A DNA stretch of 63,994 nucleotides from an uncultured Lachnospiraceae bacterium (GTDB taxonomy: Bacteria; Bacillota; Clostridia; Lachnospirales; Lachnospiraceae). Location: the NCBI GenBank assembly GCA_910577275.1, contig CAJTMW010000026.1:1-63994 (forward strand), in the 5' to 3' direction. Of the stretch, positions 18,496 to 27,340 are shown one piece after another (within the stretch, counting starts at the first letter, position 1; the number at the start of each line of letters is the position of its first letter). The notes under the pieces are model-generated. The model made no database searches. It saw only the letters and a program-made list of their open reading frames with translations, and had not been told where the DNA came from. The position numbers and the translations under genes were made by a program.

Positions 18496-19029
18496 TTGAA
18501 TAAGGATTGGATGGTGTTACTTCAAAAGGAGCGTCAGGCGGGCGGAATTGTTGCAACAAATGAGAAAGCCGCCCGGTTCGGGCTTTCCTTAACTGAGCAG
18601 GAAGCCGGGCTGATTGTCAGCGAGGGGCAGAATGCGCTTCGGGAGCAGAGGCGGGTAGAGTTCGGGGAGGGGATTGCGCCGAAAATCATTTATGAATTTT
18701 GCGATTCCGATTTCATCGACCAGAATAATTATGTGGAAACGATTATCCGCCTGCAGGAGATATTTTATCAGTATAAGAATGAAATGCTGGATGAAATCTC
18801 GGACGACGAGCTTTTGCATTTTATGAAGGAGCAGTTTGAGGAGATATGCTTCGGCGATTTGGATTATCTGGAGGGAACCTGCCTTAACAACTTTGCGCAG
18901 GCAATCCGTGCGGGATACGGTGGCTTTAAGAGCTCGCAGGGGTATGGGGAATATGGACAGTTTGACGAGGTAAAACGGTGGGACTATGAGCTGTATCTTG
19001 AAACCTTAAAAGAGCTTTGCTGGAGGTAG
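18496..19029 (+). CDS. DUF6323 family protein
   Basis: A 177-residue acidic soluble protein of unknown function that I recognise as the DUF6323 type seen in Lachnospiraceae. It is mostly helical, with FCDSDFIDQNNYVETIIRLQ in the middle. No catalytic motif, membrane segment or signal is visible. The start is a TTG at 18496, seven bases after TAAGGAGG; no ATG fits better. The next gene, DUF6179, starts five bases after its stop, and the two families are commonly neighbours, so they probably act together. Confidence 0.8.
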   Translation: MNKDWMVLLQKERQAGGIVATNEKAARFGLSLTEQEAGLIVSEGQNALREQRRVEFGEGIAPKIIYEFCDSDFIDQNNYVETIIRLQEIFYQYKNEMLDEISDDELLHFMKEQFEEICFGDLDYLEGTCLNNFAQAIRAGYGGFKSSQGYGEYGQFDEVKRWDYELYLETLKELCWR

Positions 19030-19034
19030 GGGCT

Positions 19035-19772
19035 ATGAACTATACGATGGAGGAATTGATTCCGATTGCGGGCGAACTTGTGGAAAAGTATACGGCCTTT
19101 GAAAGCACTTCCGTCACTTATGAGAAGGCGGAGCAGCTTATGGGGGCCGTGCTGTACTGTATTCATGAGGCGGAATTATCCGCAGGCAGCGTTCAGGCCA
19201 AAGCCGGAGGAGATGGTGCAGGAGACGCGCAGGCTAAAGCCGGAGGGGATGGGGCAGGAGACGCGCAGGCTAAAGCCGGAGGGGAAGATGCAGCAGACAG
19301 CGCGCGGGTTTATGCCGGAGGGGATATGGCAGGCGGCGCCGTCTGCGTGTCTGAAAAGGGGCTGACAGCCCGTCAGGCATACGAGGCAGGAGCGGCGCTT
19401 GTGGAAAAAAAGGTGAGAAAAGCGCTGGCGATGTACAACGAAATGATGCCCGGATTTTCTGATTATGGTAATATATGTTTATACGACACTGTTGTAAAAG
19501 GGCTTCCCGAATTTTTCAAGTGGTACGATATCAAATTCAATCCGCAGGATACCATTCTCACTCTGGTCTATCCGGTGACGGGAAACCTCTCCGAATACAC
19601 GGGAATCGACAGAATTTATGAGTATTTGAAGCGCATCCGTATGGAGCAGGATTTTCTTCATACTTATCCCGAAAATTATGTGAGAAGCGTTTTGCGGGAA
19701 TATTGCGGCGAGTATGAGGAAATGGTGGAAAATATTTATGAAATTTTTGTCGGGAATCATGTGGACTTTTAA
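19035..19772 (+). CDS. DUF6179 family protein with an internal 12-residue repeat
   Basis: A 245-residue protein of unknown function, partner of the DUF6323 gene directly upstream. The start at 19035 follows GGAGGTAGGGGCT. The N-terminal part (to residue 53) and the C-terminal part (from about 110) look like the conserved family. Between them lies a low-complexity insert of QAKAGGDGAGDA repeats (see the repeat entry), likely a flexible linker that expanded by slippage. No enzymatic motif is visible. Confidence 0.78.
   Translation: MNYTMEELIPIAGELVEKYTAFESTSVTYEKAEQLMGAVLYCIHEAELSAGSVQAKAGGDGAGDAQAKAGGDGAGDAQAKAGGEDAADSARVYAGGDMAGGAVCVSEKGLTARQAYEAGAALVEKKVRKALAMYNEMMPGFSDYGNICLYDTVVKGLPEFFKWYDIKFNPQDTILTLVYPVTGNLSEYTGIDRIYEYLKRIRMEQDFLHTYPENYVRSVLREYCGEYEEMVENIYEIFVGNHVDF
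19194..19337 (+). repeat. 36-bp in-frame tandem repeat
   Basis: Three units of 36 bp begin at 19194, 19230 and 19266 (CAGGCYAAAGCCGGAGGRG...), with a fourth degenerate unit after 19302. Each codes for 12 residues rich in Gly, Ala, Asp and Gln. The first two units are nearly identical. Confidence 0.85.
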
Positions 19773-19790
19773 AGTGCGGGAAAGAAGATA

Positions 19791-20825
19791 TTGAGTAAAA
19801 TGACCCCTGAACAGGCAAAAAGAATACTGAATATATCAGAGGATGACGATAAGGCGGAAATCAGAAAGAAATACCACAGACTGATGAGCGCACATCACCC
19901 GGACGCGGCAGGCTCGGACGCTCCGGAGCATGTAAGGCGGGCGCAGGAAATCAACGCCGCATACAGTGTTTTGAAAAAGGAAGTAAGGACGGGGCCAAAA
20001 AAGAAAAAGGAAGTATGGCAGGGAGAGGTAAATGCAAAAGCCTTTTGCGACAGAAATATCTATCTGTATTACAGCATGGATATAGCGGAGGAACGTTTGT
20101 ATTATCAGGAGACGCGGGGAAAATACATGTGGAATCCCGGCGAGGAGGAATTTGAGCTGTTTCTGGCCAGCATCCGTCATGCTTCCGGGGAGCTTTTGGA
20201 GCAGACGGAGGAAAGTGTTTTCAGGGAAATAATTTCCAAACACGGAGTTTCCGGGCAGAAACGTTTTCTCTCCTGGAAGGAGGAGCCCTCCTTTGAAGGG
20301 GAAAAGTTTCAGTTTCAGGCACGGCTTTTCTGGAATCTCTCCATGCAGTTTATCCGTCCGGCGGCGGCTCTGCAAAAGTTTGCGGAGCCGGTGAGCAGGG
20401 ACAGACAGGGGCGGGCGGTTTACCGCTTCCGGGGGTTCCTGGGGGCGGAGGGACGAAGCCGGCGCTTTCAGGCGGTAGCAGATTTGGAAGAAGGGGAGGT
20501 TATTTATCCCGAAGCCTTTGAAGGGAATAAAATCAGAGTCAGAAACGGAGGAAGGAATTCTCTGGGGTATCTGTCGCTGGAGGAGGATGCGCTGTATTTT
20601 TGTGTCATTCCGCTGTTGAAAAGGCGGCTGGCACAGGTTAAAATGACAGTGAAAGAAGTGAAGGTTAACAGAAAGACCCGGCCCTTCAAGGCAAAGGCAC
20701 AGGTTGACTTTTATTTTCGCGTGGAAAAAGAAGCCGACATCGATACAGACAACGGTTCGATTTTGGAAACGGCGGATATTTTGCGGGAATATGAAGCATT
20801 TTTAAAAAGAATAACAGAAAGTTAA
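19791..20825 (+). CDS. J-domain protein
   Basis: A 344-residue DnaJ-like co-chaperone. The J-domain (residues 5-65) has the HPD tripeptide at 36-38, needed to stimulate DnaK ATPase. There is no Gly/Phe region or zinc-finger domain, so it is a class C J-protein. The remaining 270 residues are unrecognised and may choose its client. The start is taken as TTG at 19791; an ATG at 19800 is possible. It follows the DUF6323-DUF6179 pair by 18 bp, which suggests one transcript and a shared task. Confidence 0.85.
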   Translation: MSKMTPEQAKRILNISEDDDKAEIRKKYHRLMSAHHPDAAGSDAPEHVRRAQEINAAYSVLKKEVRTGPKKKKEVWQGEVNAKAFCDRNIYLYYSMDIAEERLYYQETRGKYMWNPGEEEFELFLASIRHASGELLEQTEESVFREIISKHGVSGQKRFLSWKEEPSFEGEKFQFQARLFWNLSMQFIRPAAALQKFAEPVSRDRQGRAVYRFRGFLGAEGRSRRFQAVADLEEGEVIYPEAFEGNKIRVRNGGRNSLGYLSLEEDALYFCVIPLLKRRLAQVKMTVKEVKVNRKTRPFKAKAQVDFYFRVEKEADIDTDNGSILETADILREYEAFLKRITES

Positions 20826-20840
20826 AACAGGAATTAAGAA

Positions 20841-22997
20841 ATGATAAATAGAGGAAAATGGCTCAGCGCCGAAGAATACAACTGCAAGCCCTTTGATTAT
20901 ATGTGCCCGGAGCGGGAGGCGCCTGAGCACCAGCCGCCCATGGACGAGCCGAAAAACTACCATATGCTTGTGCGCCATACTTTTTTTATAGATGAAAGTA
21001 TGATGGAGGCGGCGGGAGAGACAGAGCTTGCCATTACGGCCGACGACTATTATAAGGTGTGGATAAACGGCGTTTATGTCGGTCAGGGACCGGCGCCGGG
21101 GTATCCTTTCCGGTATTATTATAACAGGTATCGCATCGGCGGCGCGCTTCGCAAAGGAGAAAACGTCATCGCCGTACATGTTTACTATCAGGGGCTTGTG
21201 AACCGCGTCTGGTACAGCGCCGATAAGCGTCAGGGATTAAAGGCCGCCATATGGCAGAATAGCAGGCTGATTGTCGCCACGGACGGAGAATGGAAATACA
21301 GACAGGCCGGGGAGTTTGCCGGCGGCAGAACCACGGGATATGATACCTGTTTCCTTGAGGATATCGACGCCGGACGCATAAGCTATGGGTGGAGGGAATG
21401 CGGTTATGACGACGCCGGCTGGAAAAGGTGCGTTGAAAATGAGTACGACGACCATGAGCTTGTATTGCAGGAAACCGGGCCGGTGGAAATCAGGGAGCGT
21501 GTCCCGGCGCTGCTGAAAACCTTCGGCGAGGGACATTTTCTTTTTGACTGCGGAGAGGAAGTTGTAGGCGGCGTAAGGATTACCGTCTCCGGTGAAAAAG
21601 GAGATAAAATCCGGCTGCGCTATGCGGAGGAGCTTGACGGGGACGGCCATGCAAAGTATGAGATGCGGTGCAACTGCACTTATGAGGAGGAGTGGACGCT
21701 TTCCGGGCGGGGAGCGGATACGGAGGGCAGCAAAAGTGCTGTGAATGAAAAAGAGGCTGCGGACACAGAAGGGATTTTGGTGGCAGAAGACGGCAAAGAC
21801 ATTATAGAGAATTACGACTACGCAGAAGACAGCAAAGACGTTATAGAAAGTTACGACTACAAGGCTTTCCGGTACATAGAAATCATTACCGGCTGCAAAA
21901 ATTTTTCCGAAAAAAGCATTACCGTAGTGGAAAGGCACTACCCCTTTCATATGGTGCGGACGGTCAGGGAGGACTGCGAGCCCGTGGTAAGGAAAATCTG
22001 GGATTTGTGCGCCCGGACGGTAATGCTGGGCACTCAGGAGGTATATGTGGACTGCCCGTCAAGGGAAAAGGGGCAGTATCTGGGAGATTTGCTGGTAACC
22101 GGCGTGAGCCATATGTACCTCACCGGGGACGGCGCCATGTTTAAAAAGGCTCTTTACGACTTTGCCGCCTCCACAAGGATTGATAAGGGAATGATGGCGG
22201 TATCCGCGTCAGGCATTATGCAGGAAATTGCCGATTATTCGCTGCTCTATCCCCTGCAGTTATATTACTATTATCAGCTTACCGGCGACGGTGAAACCGT
22301 CCGGGAGCTGTATCCGTGCGCAAGGGAAGTCCTGGAGTATTTTCAGAGGTTCGAAAGGGCGGACGGGCTCCTTACAGATGTAAATACGAAGTGGAACATG
22401 GTTGACTGGCCGGAAAATCTGCGGGACGATTACGATTTTGATTTGACGAGGCCGGTGGGGTCGGGCTGCCTCAGCGTAATCAACGCCTACTATTATGGAG
22501 TGCATTTATATCTGTCAAAAATCGAGGAGATACTTTTCAGAGAAACGGAAAGAAAAGCGGAGCTCACAAGGCTGACAGCGGCGTTTGAGGATGCGTTCTA
22601 CGACAGGGAGGCAAAGCTGTTTGTGGATAAAGAGGGCTCTCGTCATTCCTCTCTCCACGTAAACGCACTGGCGCTTTACTTTTCCATGCAGCCGAAGGAG
22701 AGCGAAAAGTCCATTACGGAGCTTATCCGTAAAAAGGGGTTAAGCTGCGGCGTGTATATGGCGTTTTTTGTATTAAAGGGACTTGCCGGCATCGGGGAGA
22801 AGGCGCTCGCATACGAGCTGATTACAGGCGAAGGGATTCATTCCTGGGTAAATATGCTGAAGGAGGGCGCGACCACGTGCTTTGAGGCGTGGGGGAAGGA
22901 GCAGAAGTGGAATACCAGCCTGTGCCACCCGTGGGCAAGCGCGCCGGTGATTTTGTTTACGGAGGATTTGGGGTTGACGGTGCCCTTGAAAGGTTGA
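20841..22997 (+). CDS. Alpha-L-rhamnosidase-like glycoside hydrolase (GH78)
   Basis: A 718-residue enzyme that would release terminal alpha-L-rhamnose from plant glycans or flavonoid glycosides. The N-terminal beta-sandwiches (about 35-370) include DDYYKVWINGVYVGQG and FDCGEEVVGG. The (alpha/alpha)6 barrel follows, with the VDCPSREKGQYLGD segment that supplies the general acid in GH78. SLCHPWASAPVI is near the C-terminus. No signal peptide is seen, so it works in the cytoplasm on imported oligosaccharides. An acidic insertion near 290-340 contains a perfect-length tandem duplication. It starts 15 bp after the J-protein gene. Confidence 0.85.
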   Translation: MINRGKWLSAEEYNCKPFDYMCPEREAPEHQPPMDEPKNYHMLVRHTFFIDESMMEAAGETELAITADDYYKVWINGVYVGQGPAPGYPFRYYYNRYRIGGALRKGENVIAVHVYYQGLVNRVWYSADKRQGLKAAIWQNSRLIVATDGEWKYRQAGEFAGGRTTGYDTCFLEDIDAGRISYGWRECGYDDAGWKRCVENEYDDHELVLQETGPVEIRERVPALLKTFGEGHFLFDCGEEVVGGVRITVSGEKGDKIRLRYAEELDGDGHAKYEMRCNCTYEEEWTLSGRGADTEGSKSAVNEKEAADTEGILVAEDGKDIIENYDYAEDSKDVIESYDYKAFRYIEIITGCKNFSEKSITVVERHYPFHMVRTVREDCEPVVRKIWDLCARTVMLGTQEVYVDCPSREKGQYLGDLLVTGVSHMYLTGDGAMFKKALYDFAASTRIDKGMMAVSASGIMQEIADYSLLYPLQLYYYYQLTGDGETVRELYPCAREVLEYFQRFERADGLLTDVNTKWNMVDWPENLRDDYDFDLTRPVGSGCLSVINAYYYGVHLYLSKIEEILFRETERKAELTRLTAAFEDAFYDREAKLFVDKEGSRHSSLHVNALALYFSMQPKESEKSITELIRKKGLSCGVYMAFFVLKGLAGIGEKALAYELITGEGIHSWVNMLKEGATTCFEAWGKEQKWNTSLCHPWASAPVILFTEDLGLTVPLKG
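21783..21860 (+). repeat. 39-bp in-frame tandem duplication in the GH78 gene
   Basis: Units at 21783-21821 and 21822-21860 both code for AED-x-KD-x-IE-x-YDY and differ at only a few bases. It lies in an acidic loop of the rhamnosidase. Confidence 0.85.
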
Positions 22998-23002
22998 AAT
23001 AA

Positions 23003-23183
23003 AGGGAGTCCGCTCGTGACTCCCTCTAGTTGGGTTACAATAAGTTCTCTGGCGCACGTCCAAAGAAGAATTGTAATAATATTTTATGCCAATGATACAA
23101 TATTATGTATGAATAAAAACATAGGGAACTCACTCGTAGTTCCCTCTTTTGAAAAGCTATATTAGTGTCCCGCTCGTGAACAC
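23003..23183. repeat. Three hairpins sharing a CRCTCGT loop
   Basis: Hairpin 1 (23003-23025) has arms AGGGAGTC/GACTCCCT. Hairpin 2 (23123-23145) has AGGGAACT/AGTTCCCT. Hairpin 3 (23165-23183) has GTGTCC/GAACAC with one mismatch. All have a 7-nt loop CGCTCGT or CACTCGT. The arms covary while the loop is kept, which suggests a structured RNA or protein-binding element, not plain terminators. They fill the 227-bp gap between the GH78 and PemK-like genes, which converge on it. Confidence 0.6.
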
Positions 23184-23224
23184 CTTTCTTGTATTTTTAT
23201 GTTAACACGAAAATTCGAATTTGT

Positions 23225-23863
23225 CTACTTCTTTTTCAGAGAATTTTCTATAAATTCTGTTAAATCTTTAATATCCGAAAAGTGATAGTCAGTTAGTAGT
23301 TTTTGAAAATCATTGATATATTGTTGCTTCAAATATAAATCATTCTGAAGTGCGGAACGGGTATTCTTCAGCTTTTCAATGTATTGTAATTTGTCTTTAT
23401 ACATATTTTGCAAAGTCTGATAATAGTGATTTGTATCCAGCGAAATGGAAATAGCATTATCTACAGCTTTCATTTCATCGGCAGTCAGTTCTGTAATATA
23501 ATCGCCAAGTCTGGCCTTACTTACACAGGTAATATTTCCGAGAAGAACATTGCCGTCAAGTATCAGCTTGTCGGAAGCATCTTTTTTATCTGCTACTGGT
23601 ACGACAACAGGAAGAGTGGAAACGGTATGTGTTATAGGCGCAACGATTGTGTTTGGGGATGTTCTGTTAGCAGAGTTATACTGAAGAATAACACAAGGAC
23701 GCTCTTTACATTCCTCGCTTCCGACACCCAGCCCCAGGTTACAGCGGTATACCTGTCCTCTGTATATAGTACGGTTTTTTGCAGAAGGCGCAAGGGCATT
23801 CAGGTATAACTTATTTTTGAGCCATTCCAGGTATTGCTGAGTTTTTGAAAGGTCAATATTCAT
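23225..23863 (-). CDS. PemK/MazF-like toxin-family protein with C-terminal extension
   Basis: A 212-residue protein. Residues 33-145 match the PemK/MazF endoribonuclease fold: IYRGQVYRCNLG, then GSEECKERPCVILQ, NTIVAPITH, and CVSKARLGDYITEL. MazF proteins cut mRNA and are normally about 110 residues. This one has an N-terminal helix (1-30) and a charged, probably coiled-coil tail (150-212), so it may be controlled through its own extensions. No antitoxin gene lies on either side. AAAAGGAGG precedes the ATG. Confidence 0.85.
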   Translation of the reverse strand: MNIDLSKTQQYLEWLKNKLYLNALAPSAKNRTIYRGQVYRCNLGLGVGSEECKERPCVILQYNSANRTSPNTIVAPITHTVSTLPVVVPVADKKDASDKLILDGNVLLGNITCVSKARLGDYITELTADEMKAVDNAISISLDTNHYYQTLQNMYKDKLQYIEKLKNTRSALQNDLYLKQQYINDFQKLLTDYHFSDIKDLTEFIENSLKKK

Positions 23864-23906
23864 AAAAGCCTCCTTTTGATATCTGGTTTAAATGTGTACT
23901 TAAATA

Positions 23907-23935
23907 AGTGTATGACAAAAAGAAGTATTCGTCAA
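23907..23935 (-). promoter_or_regulatory. Promoter of the PemK-like gene
   Basis: On the minus strand TTGACG (23930-23935) and TACACT (23907-23912) are separated by 17 bp, about 45 bp upstream of the start codon. Confidence 0.6.
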
Positions 23936-24033
23936 GAAGTGTAAATAATAATTTTTAAATCGTTCATTTAAACAGCGGGAAGGATTATATTTTTATGGAA
24001 AAAGAAAAGGAGACTGTATATTTATAAAAATGC

Positions 24034-24077
24034 TTGACATGGCACAGGAGATAAGTTATCGTTAACATTAACGATAA
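24034..24077 (+). promoter_or_regulatory. Promoter and paired LacI-type operator before the GH127-like gene
   Basis: TTGACA at 24034-24039 and TATCGT at 24057-24062 are 17 bp apart. The -10 is covered by TTATCGTTAA (24056-24065) and TTAACGATAA (24068-24077), together an inverted repeat. The two CG centres are 12 bp apart, exactly as in the site before the glycyl radical enzyme gene. The LacI protein encoded between the two genes is the likely binder. Confidence 0.75.
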
Positions 24078-24117
24078 TATGAACCGTAATATATTTCTTT
24101 CAATGGGAGGAAGCCAT

Positions 24118-25914
24118 ATGAAACAAATCTTCAACAACAACGAAAACAACGCGATAAAAGATAAGATTTTTACCCCCTTATACGGCGTAAAGCTGCAGGA
24201 CGGGCTTTTTTGCGAGGTTTTTCACAATAACTTTGAATACCTGAAAAAGGTGGATATCGACGCCGCTCTTTACTGGTTCAGGAAGAAAGCCGGAAAGAAC
24301 GCGCCGGGCAAGCCCTATCGGGGGCATTTTGAGGACAATATCAAGGGACAGACCGCCGGTATGATTTTGATGGGGGCCGGCAATGCGCTGCGGTGGGAGA
24401 AGAATAAGGAGCTGGAGGATATTGTAAATACCATTGTGGCGGAAATGAAGGACTGCAGCGAGGACGACGGCTATCTGATGGCGGTTCCCAAGATGCAGTT
24501 TGGAACGCTGGAATACCCGCATTATGTCAGAATCTGGCTGACCTACGGTCTTTACGGGGCGGCGCTGGGCGGAAATAAAGATGCCCTGGAAATGTTGCGG
24601 AAGTGGCAGGACTGGTTTAATCAATGCGACGACCTTCCGATTATCAGATACACGTCCCTTTCTTTTCAGGGAGTGGTGTGCAGTCCCTTTGTGTATAACA
24701 CGCCGATTGGAAAGAAGGAGGATATAGAGGTTACACAGAAGTATTATGAGGAGGACTGGCGGCTGGGGCAGTTTATCATGCGGGAGAGCAACTGTATCCA
24801 GAAGAGAAACCAGCCCGGCTATGAGCCCCACCCGCATGGAACGGAGCTGGAGGCTTTTGAGGGGTATCTGGATTTGTACCGTGCTACGGGAAAATATTAT
24901 TACATGCGCGCGGTTATGAACGCTTATCAGATGTATAAGGAGGAGTGGCAGCATGTGGGCGGCGGAATCGTCATGTGTGAATTTGGAGATTCCCATCCGG
25001 GCTGCTACTGGCTTGCGCCTCCGAGACCTTACAATGAACTGTGCTGCACTTCCTTCTGGATTTTGCTTAACCAAAGGCTGCACAGGATGTTCCCGGAGGA
25101 AGAAAAGTATGTGAACGAGATAGAAACCTCCCTTTATAATGTGGCGATTGCCAATCAGGACGGAAAGGACGGCATCCGGTATTTTGCATGGATAGACCAG
25201 CATAAGGCAAAAGGCGGGCTTGTGCATTGCTGCTGCGGCGTGGGCACAAGGCTGTTCGGAATGCTGCCGGAGTTTTTGTACTCTGTAAATGACAATGAGC
25301 TTTACTGCGACATTTATAATGCCTCTGAATTTATCTGGGAGAGGGAGGAAGGAAACGTCAGTGTTAGCACAAGGACAAAAATGCCTTACGACGGAGCCGT
25401 GGAGATAGCCGTTACTACGGAAAAAGCGCAGGAATTTACCGTTTATCTGAGGATTCCCGAGTGGGCGGCAAAGAGCGTGCAGATTTATGTTGACGGCCGT
25501 CCGGCGGCGGAAGGAAATCCGGGAAGCTATGTGGCGGTAGATGGGCCTTGGGAGGAAACGCGCAGGATTTCCTTTGAGCTGGAATTCGCTTTGAGGCAGT
25601 TTAAATATACCGGGGCGGAGCAGGTTTATGACAGGAATGCGGAACCGCCCCAGAGGTATGAAAGATTTGCGCTTACCTACGGGCCGCTCCTGATGGCGGT
25701 AAAAGGAAAGGACAATGACCGGGAATTTGCGCCGAACGGCATCGACGAACAGTTTTATATGGGGATGCAGTCGGAAGAATATCTGTCCAGATTAAAAAAG
25801 GCAGAGGGAATGCCGGTGTTTGAGGTAGAGGGGACGGAGTACGAGGTTGTGCCTTATTTTGCTATTGACAGCGACACCCGGTTTTCATGTTATCCGCTGT
25901 TTCCTGTGATGTGA
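24118..25914 (+). CDS. GH127-like (DUF1680) glycosidase
   Basis: A 598-residue protein of the beta-L-arabinofuranosidase/DUF1680 group, which hydrolyses arabinofuranosides or related sugars with a zinc-bound cysteine nucleophile. The expected clusters are present: YNELCCTSFW and VHCCCGVGTRLFG, which align in order with the Glu-x-Cys and Cys-Cys zinc ligands of the family. The alpha-barrel part is N-terminal; beta-sandwich motifs such as FTVYLRIPEWA lie C-terminal. No signal peptide is present, so it acts inside the cell. The start is the ATG at 24118 after GGGAGGAAGCCAT; an upstream in-frame ATG at 24079 overlaps the operator. The substrate is uncertain. Confidence 0.83.
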   Translation: MKQIFNNNENNAIKDKIFTPLYGVKLQDGLFCEVFHNNFEYLKKVDIDAALYWFRKKAGKNAPGKPYRGHFEDNIKGQTAGMILMGAGNALRWEKNKELEDIVNTIVAEMKDCSEDDGYLMAVPKMQFGTLEYPHYVRIWLTYGLYGAALGGNKDALEMLRKWQDWFNQCDDLPIIRYTSLSFQGVVCSPFVYNTPIGKKEDIEVTQKYYEEDWRLGQFIMRESNCIQKRNQPGYEPHPHGTELEAFEGYLDLYRATGKYYYMRAVMNAYQMYKEEWQHVGGGIVMCEFGDSHPGCYWLAPPRPYNELCCTSFWILLNQRLHRMFPEEEKYVNEIETSLYNVAIANQDGKDGIRYFAWIDQHKAKGGLVHCCCGVGTRLFGMLPEFLYSVNDNELYCDIYNASEFIWEREEGNVSVSTRTKMPYDGAVEIAVTTEKAQEFTVYLRIPEWAAKSVQIYVDGRPAAEGNPGSYVAVDGPWEETRRISFELEFALRQFKYTGAEQVYDRNAEPPQRYERFALTYGPLLMAVKGKDNDREFAPNGIDEQFYMGMQSEEYLSRLKKAEGMPVFEVEGTEYEVVPYFAIDSDTRFSCYPLFPVM

Positions 25915-26168
25915 GAGGGCGGAGGCGAAAGATGCGGCTTTTTCTCTGAACGCGCCCTTTGGCGGTTCCAGCCGAAACTGTGAAAACGGATTTTCATGTA
26001 TTTTCCTGAAATTTATTTAACAATTCATGAATTTGTGCTAAAATTTTTATGGAATTGTTTCCGCAACAGCAGCCGGGCGGGCATGTATGCAGGCCCGCTG
26101 CGGCTGTCACGGAGTTTTTGGCATTTGAGAGGGAAAATAACTTACAGGCGGCAAAAGAGGAGCACATC

Positions 26169-27167
26169 ATGAAGTATGTTACTTTATCGGATATAGCGCA
26201 GAAAACGGGATATTCCATCAACACGGTATCACATGCCCTGCACGATAAACCGGATATCTCACCAAAGACAAAGGCGCTTATTATAGAAGCTGCCAATCAG
26301 ATGGGCTATATTCCCAATGCGTCGGCGAGCTTTCTGCGCTCCGGTAAAAGTAAATGCGTCGCCATTATTGTAGGGGACATCTCCAATCCTCATTTTTCCA
26401 TTATGATTAAAGAAATGGAGGGCAGGCTCAGAGAACAGGGATATACAGCCTTGATTTTAAATACGGATGAAAATGAAGAACTGGAACACTCCGCCATTGC
26501 CTCCGCCATAGGACGCGGCGTGGACGGAATCATTATCTGTCCGGTTCAGACGAGCGCAAAGAACATGGATTTCCTGACAAAGTGCAGGCTTCCCTATGTG
26601 CTTTTCGGGCGTTATTTCAAAAATTTCACATCCAATTATGTAGTGTGCGACGACATTAACGGGGGCTTTGTCGCGGCGGAACATTTAGTCCGTCTGGGGC
26701 ATAAAAAGCTTCTGTTTGTCAATGTGCCCGAGTATATTTCCAGCTCCTTTGACAGACTGCAGGGAATCAGGCGGGCTTTAATGTACCCGGATGCCCGGGA
26801 TGTCAATCTGGAAACAGAGGAGATTACGCTTACCAATAATGAGCGGCAGGTTACCGAAATACTTGAAAAGCATAAGGACTGCACGGGAATTATCTGCTTC
26901 AGCGATTTGATAGCCATGCAGGTCTGCCATTATTTAAAGCAGACCGGAAGGCGGGTGCCGGAGGATGCGTCCGTGATAGGCTTTGACAATATTGTATCCA
27001 AATTCTGTTTTCCGCTGATGCTGACCTCCGTTACCTCGTCCAAGACCAGAATGTCGATTCAGGCTGTGGATATCCTGATGGAAGCCATTAACAATCCCGA
27101 ATTCAAAAGCCAGGTGGTTCTGCCCACCCGTCTGGTGGAGCATGAAAGCACGATGAGGACAGGGTGA
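26169..27167 (+). CDS. LacI-family transcriptional regulator
   Basis: A 332-residue regulator. Residues 1-55 are the LacI helix-turn-helix and hinge helix (TLSDIAQKTGYSINTVSHAL, then YIPNASASFLRSG). A sugar-binding periplasmic-protein-like core follows, with VAIIVGDISNPHFS and VIGFDNI motifs. The start at 26169 follows AGAGGAGCACATC; upstream in-frame sequence lacks a site. It lies between the GH127-like gene and the glycyl radical enzyme gene, both of which have paired ATTAACG/CGTTAAT-type sites in their promoters, so it is the likely repressor of both. The effector sugar is unknown. Confidence 0.9.
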   Translation: MKYVTLSDIAQKTGYSINTVSHALHDKPDISPKTKALIIEAANQMGYIPNASASFLRSGKSKCVAIIVGDISNPHFSIMIKEMEGRLREQGYTALILNTDENEELEHSAIASAIGRGVDGIIICPVQTSAKNMDFLTKCRLPYVLFGRYFKNFTSNYVVCDDINGGFVAAEHLVRLGHKKLLFVNVPEYISSSFDRLQGIRRALMYPDARDVNLETEEITLTNNERQVTEILEKHKDCTGIICFSDLIAMQVCHYLKQTGRRVPEDASVIGFDNIVSKFCFPLMLTSVTSSKTRMSIQAVDILMEAINNPEFKSQVVLPTRLVEHESTMRTG

Positions 27168-27222
27168 AGGGGAGACGAATACGGCGGCATAGAAATTAAA
27201 TAGTTATCGGATATCAGATGGT

Positions 27223-27264
27223 AAGGGACAGACTTAAGGCTTTTGCAGCCGGGTCTGTCCTTTT
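27223..27264 (+). terminator. Terminator of the LacI gene
   Basis: AAGGGACAGAC and GTCTGTCCTTTT form a stem with a loop of about 19 nt. It lies 56 bp after the stop codon. Confidence 0.75.
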
Positions 27265-27340
27265 GTGTAACAGTTTCAGCCATTGCGTACAATCTGGCGA
27301 CTTATGAATGGCATGGCTGAACGGTTACCTTTTTCCTGAC

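Noticed and set aside
19194..19337. CRISPR array
   Set aside because: The repeat units are contiguous, in frame and without unique spacers; it is a coding tandem repeat.
23003..23183. Type III toxin-antitoxin RNA repeats
   Set aside because: The three hairpins are unevenly spaced and not direct repeats, and the nearby toxin is PemK/MazF-like, not ToxN-like, so the classical type cannot be claimed.
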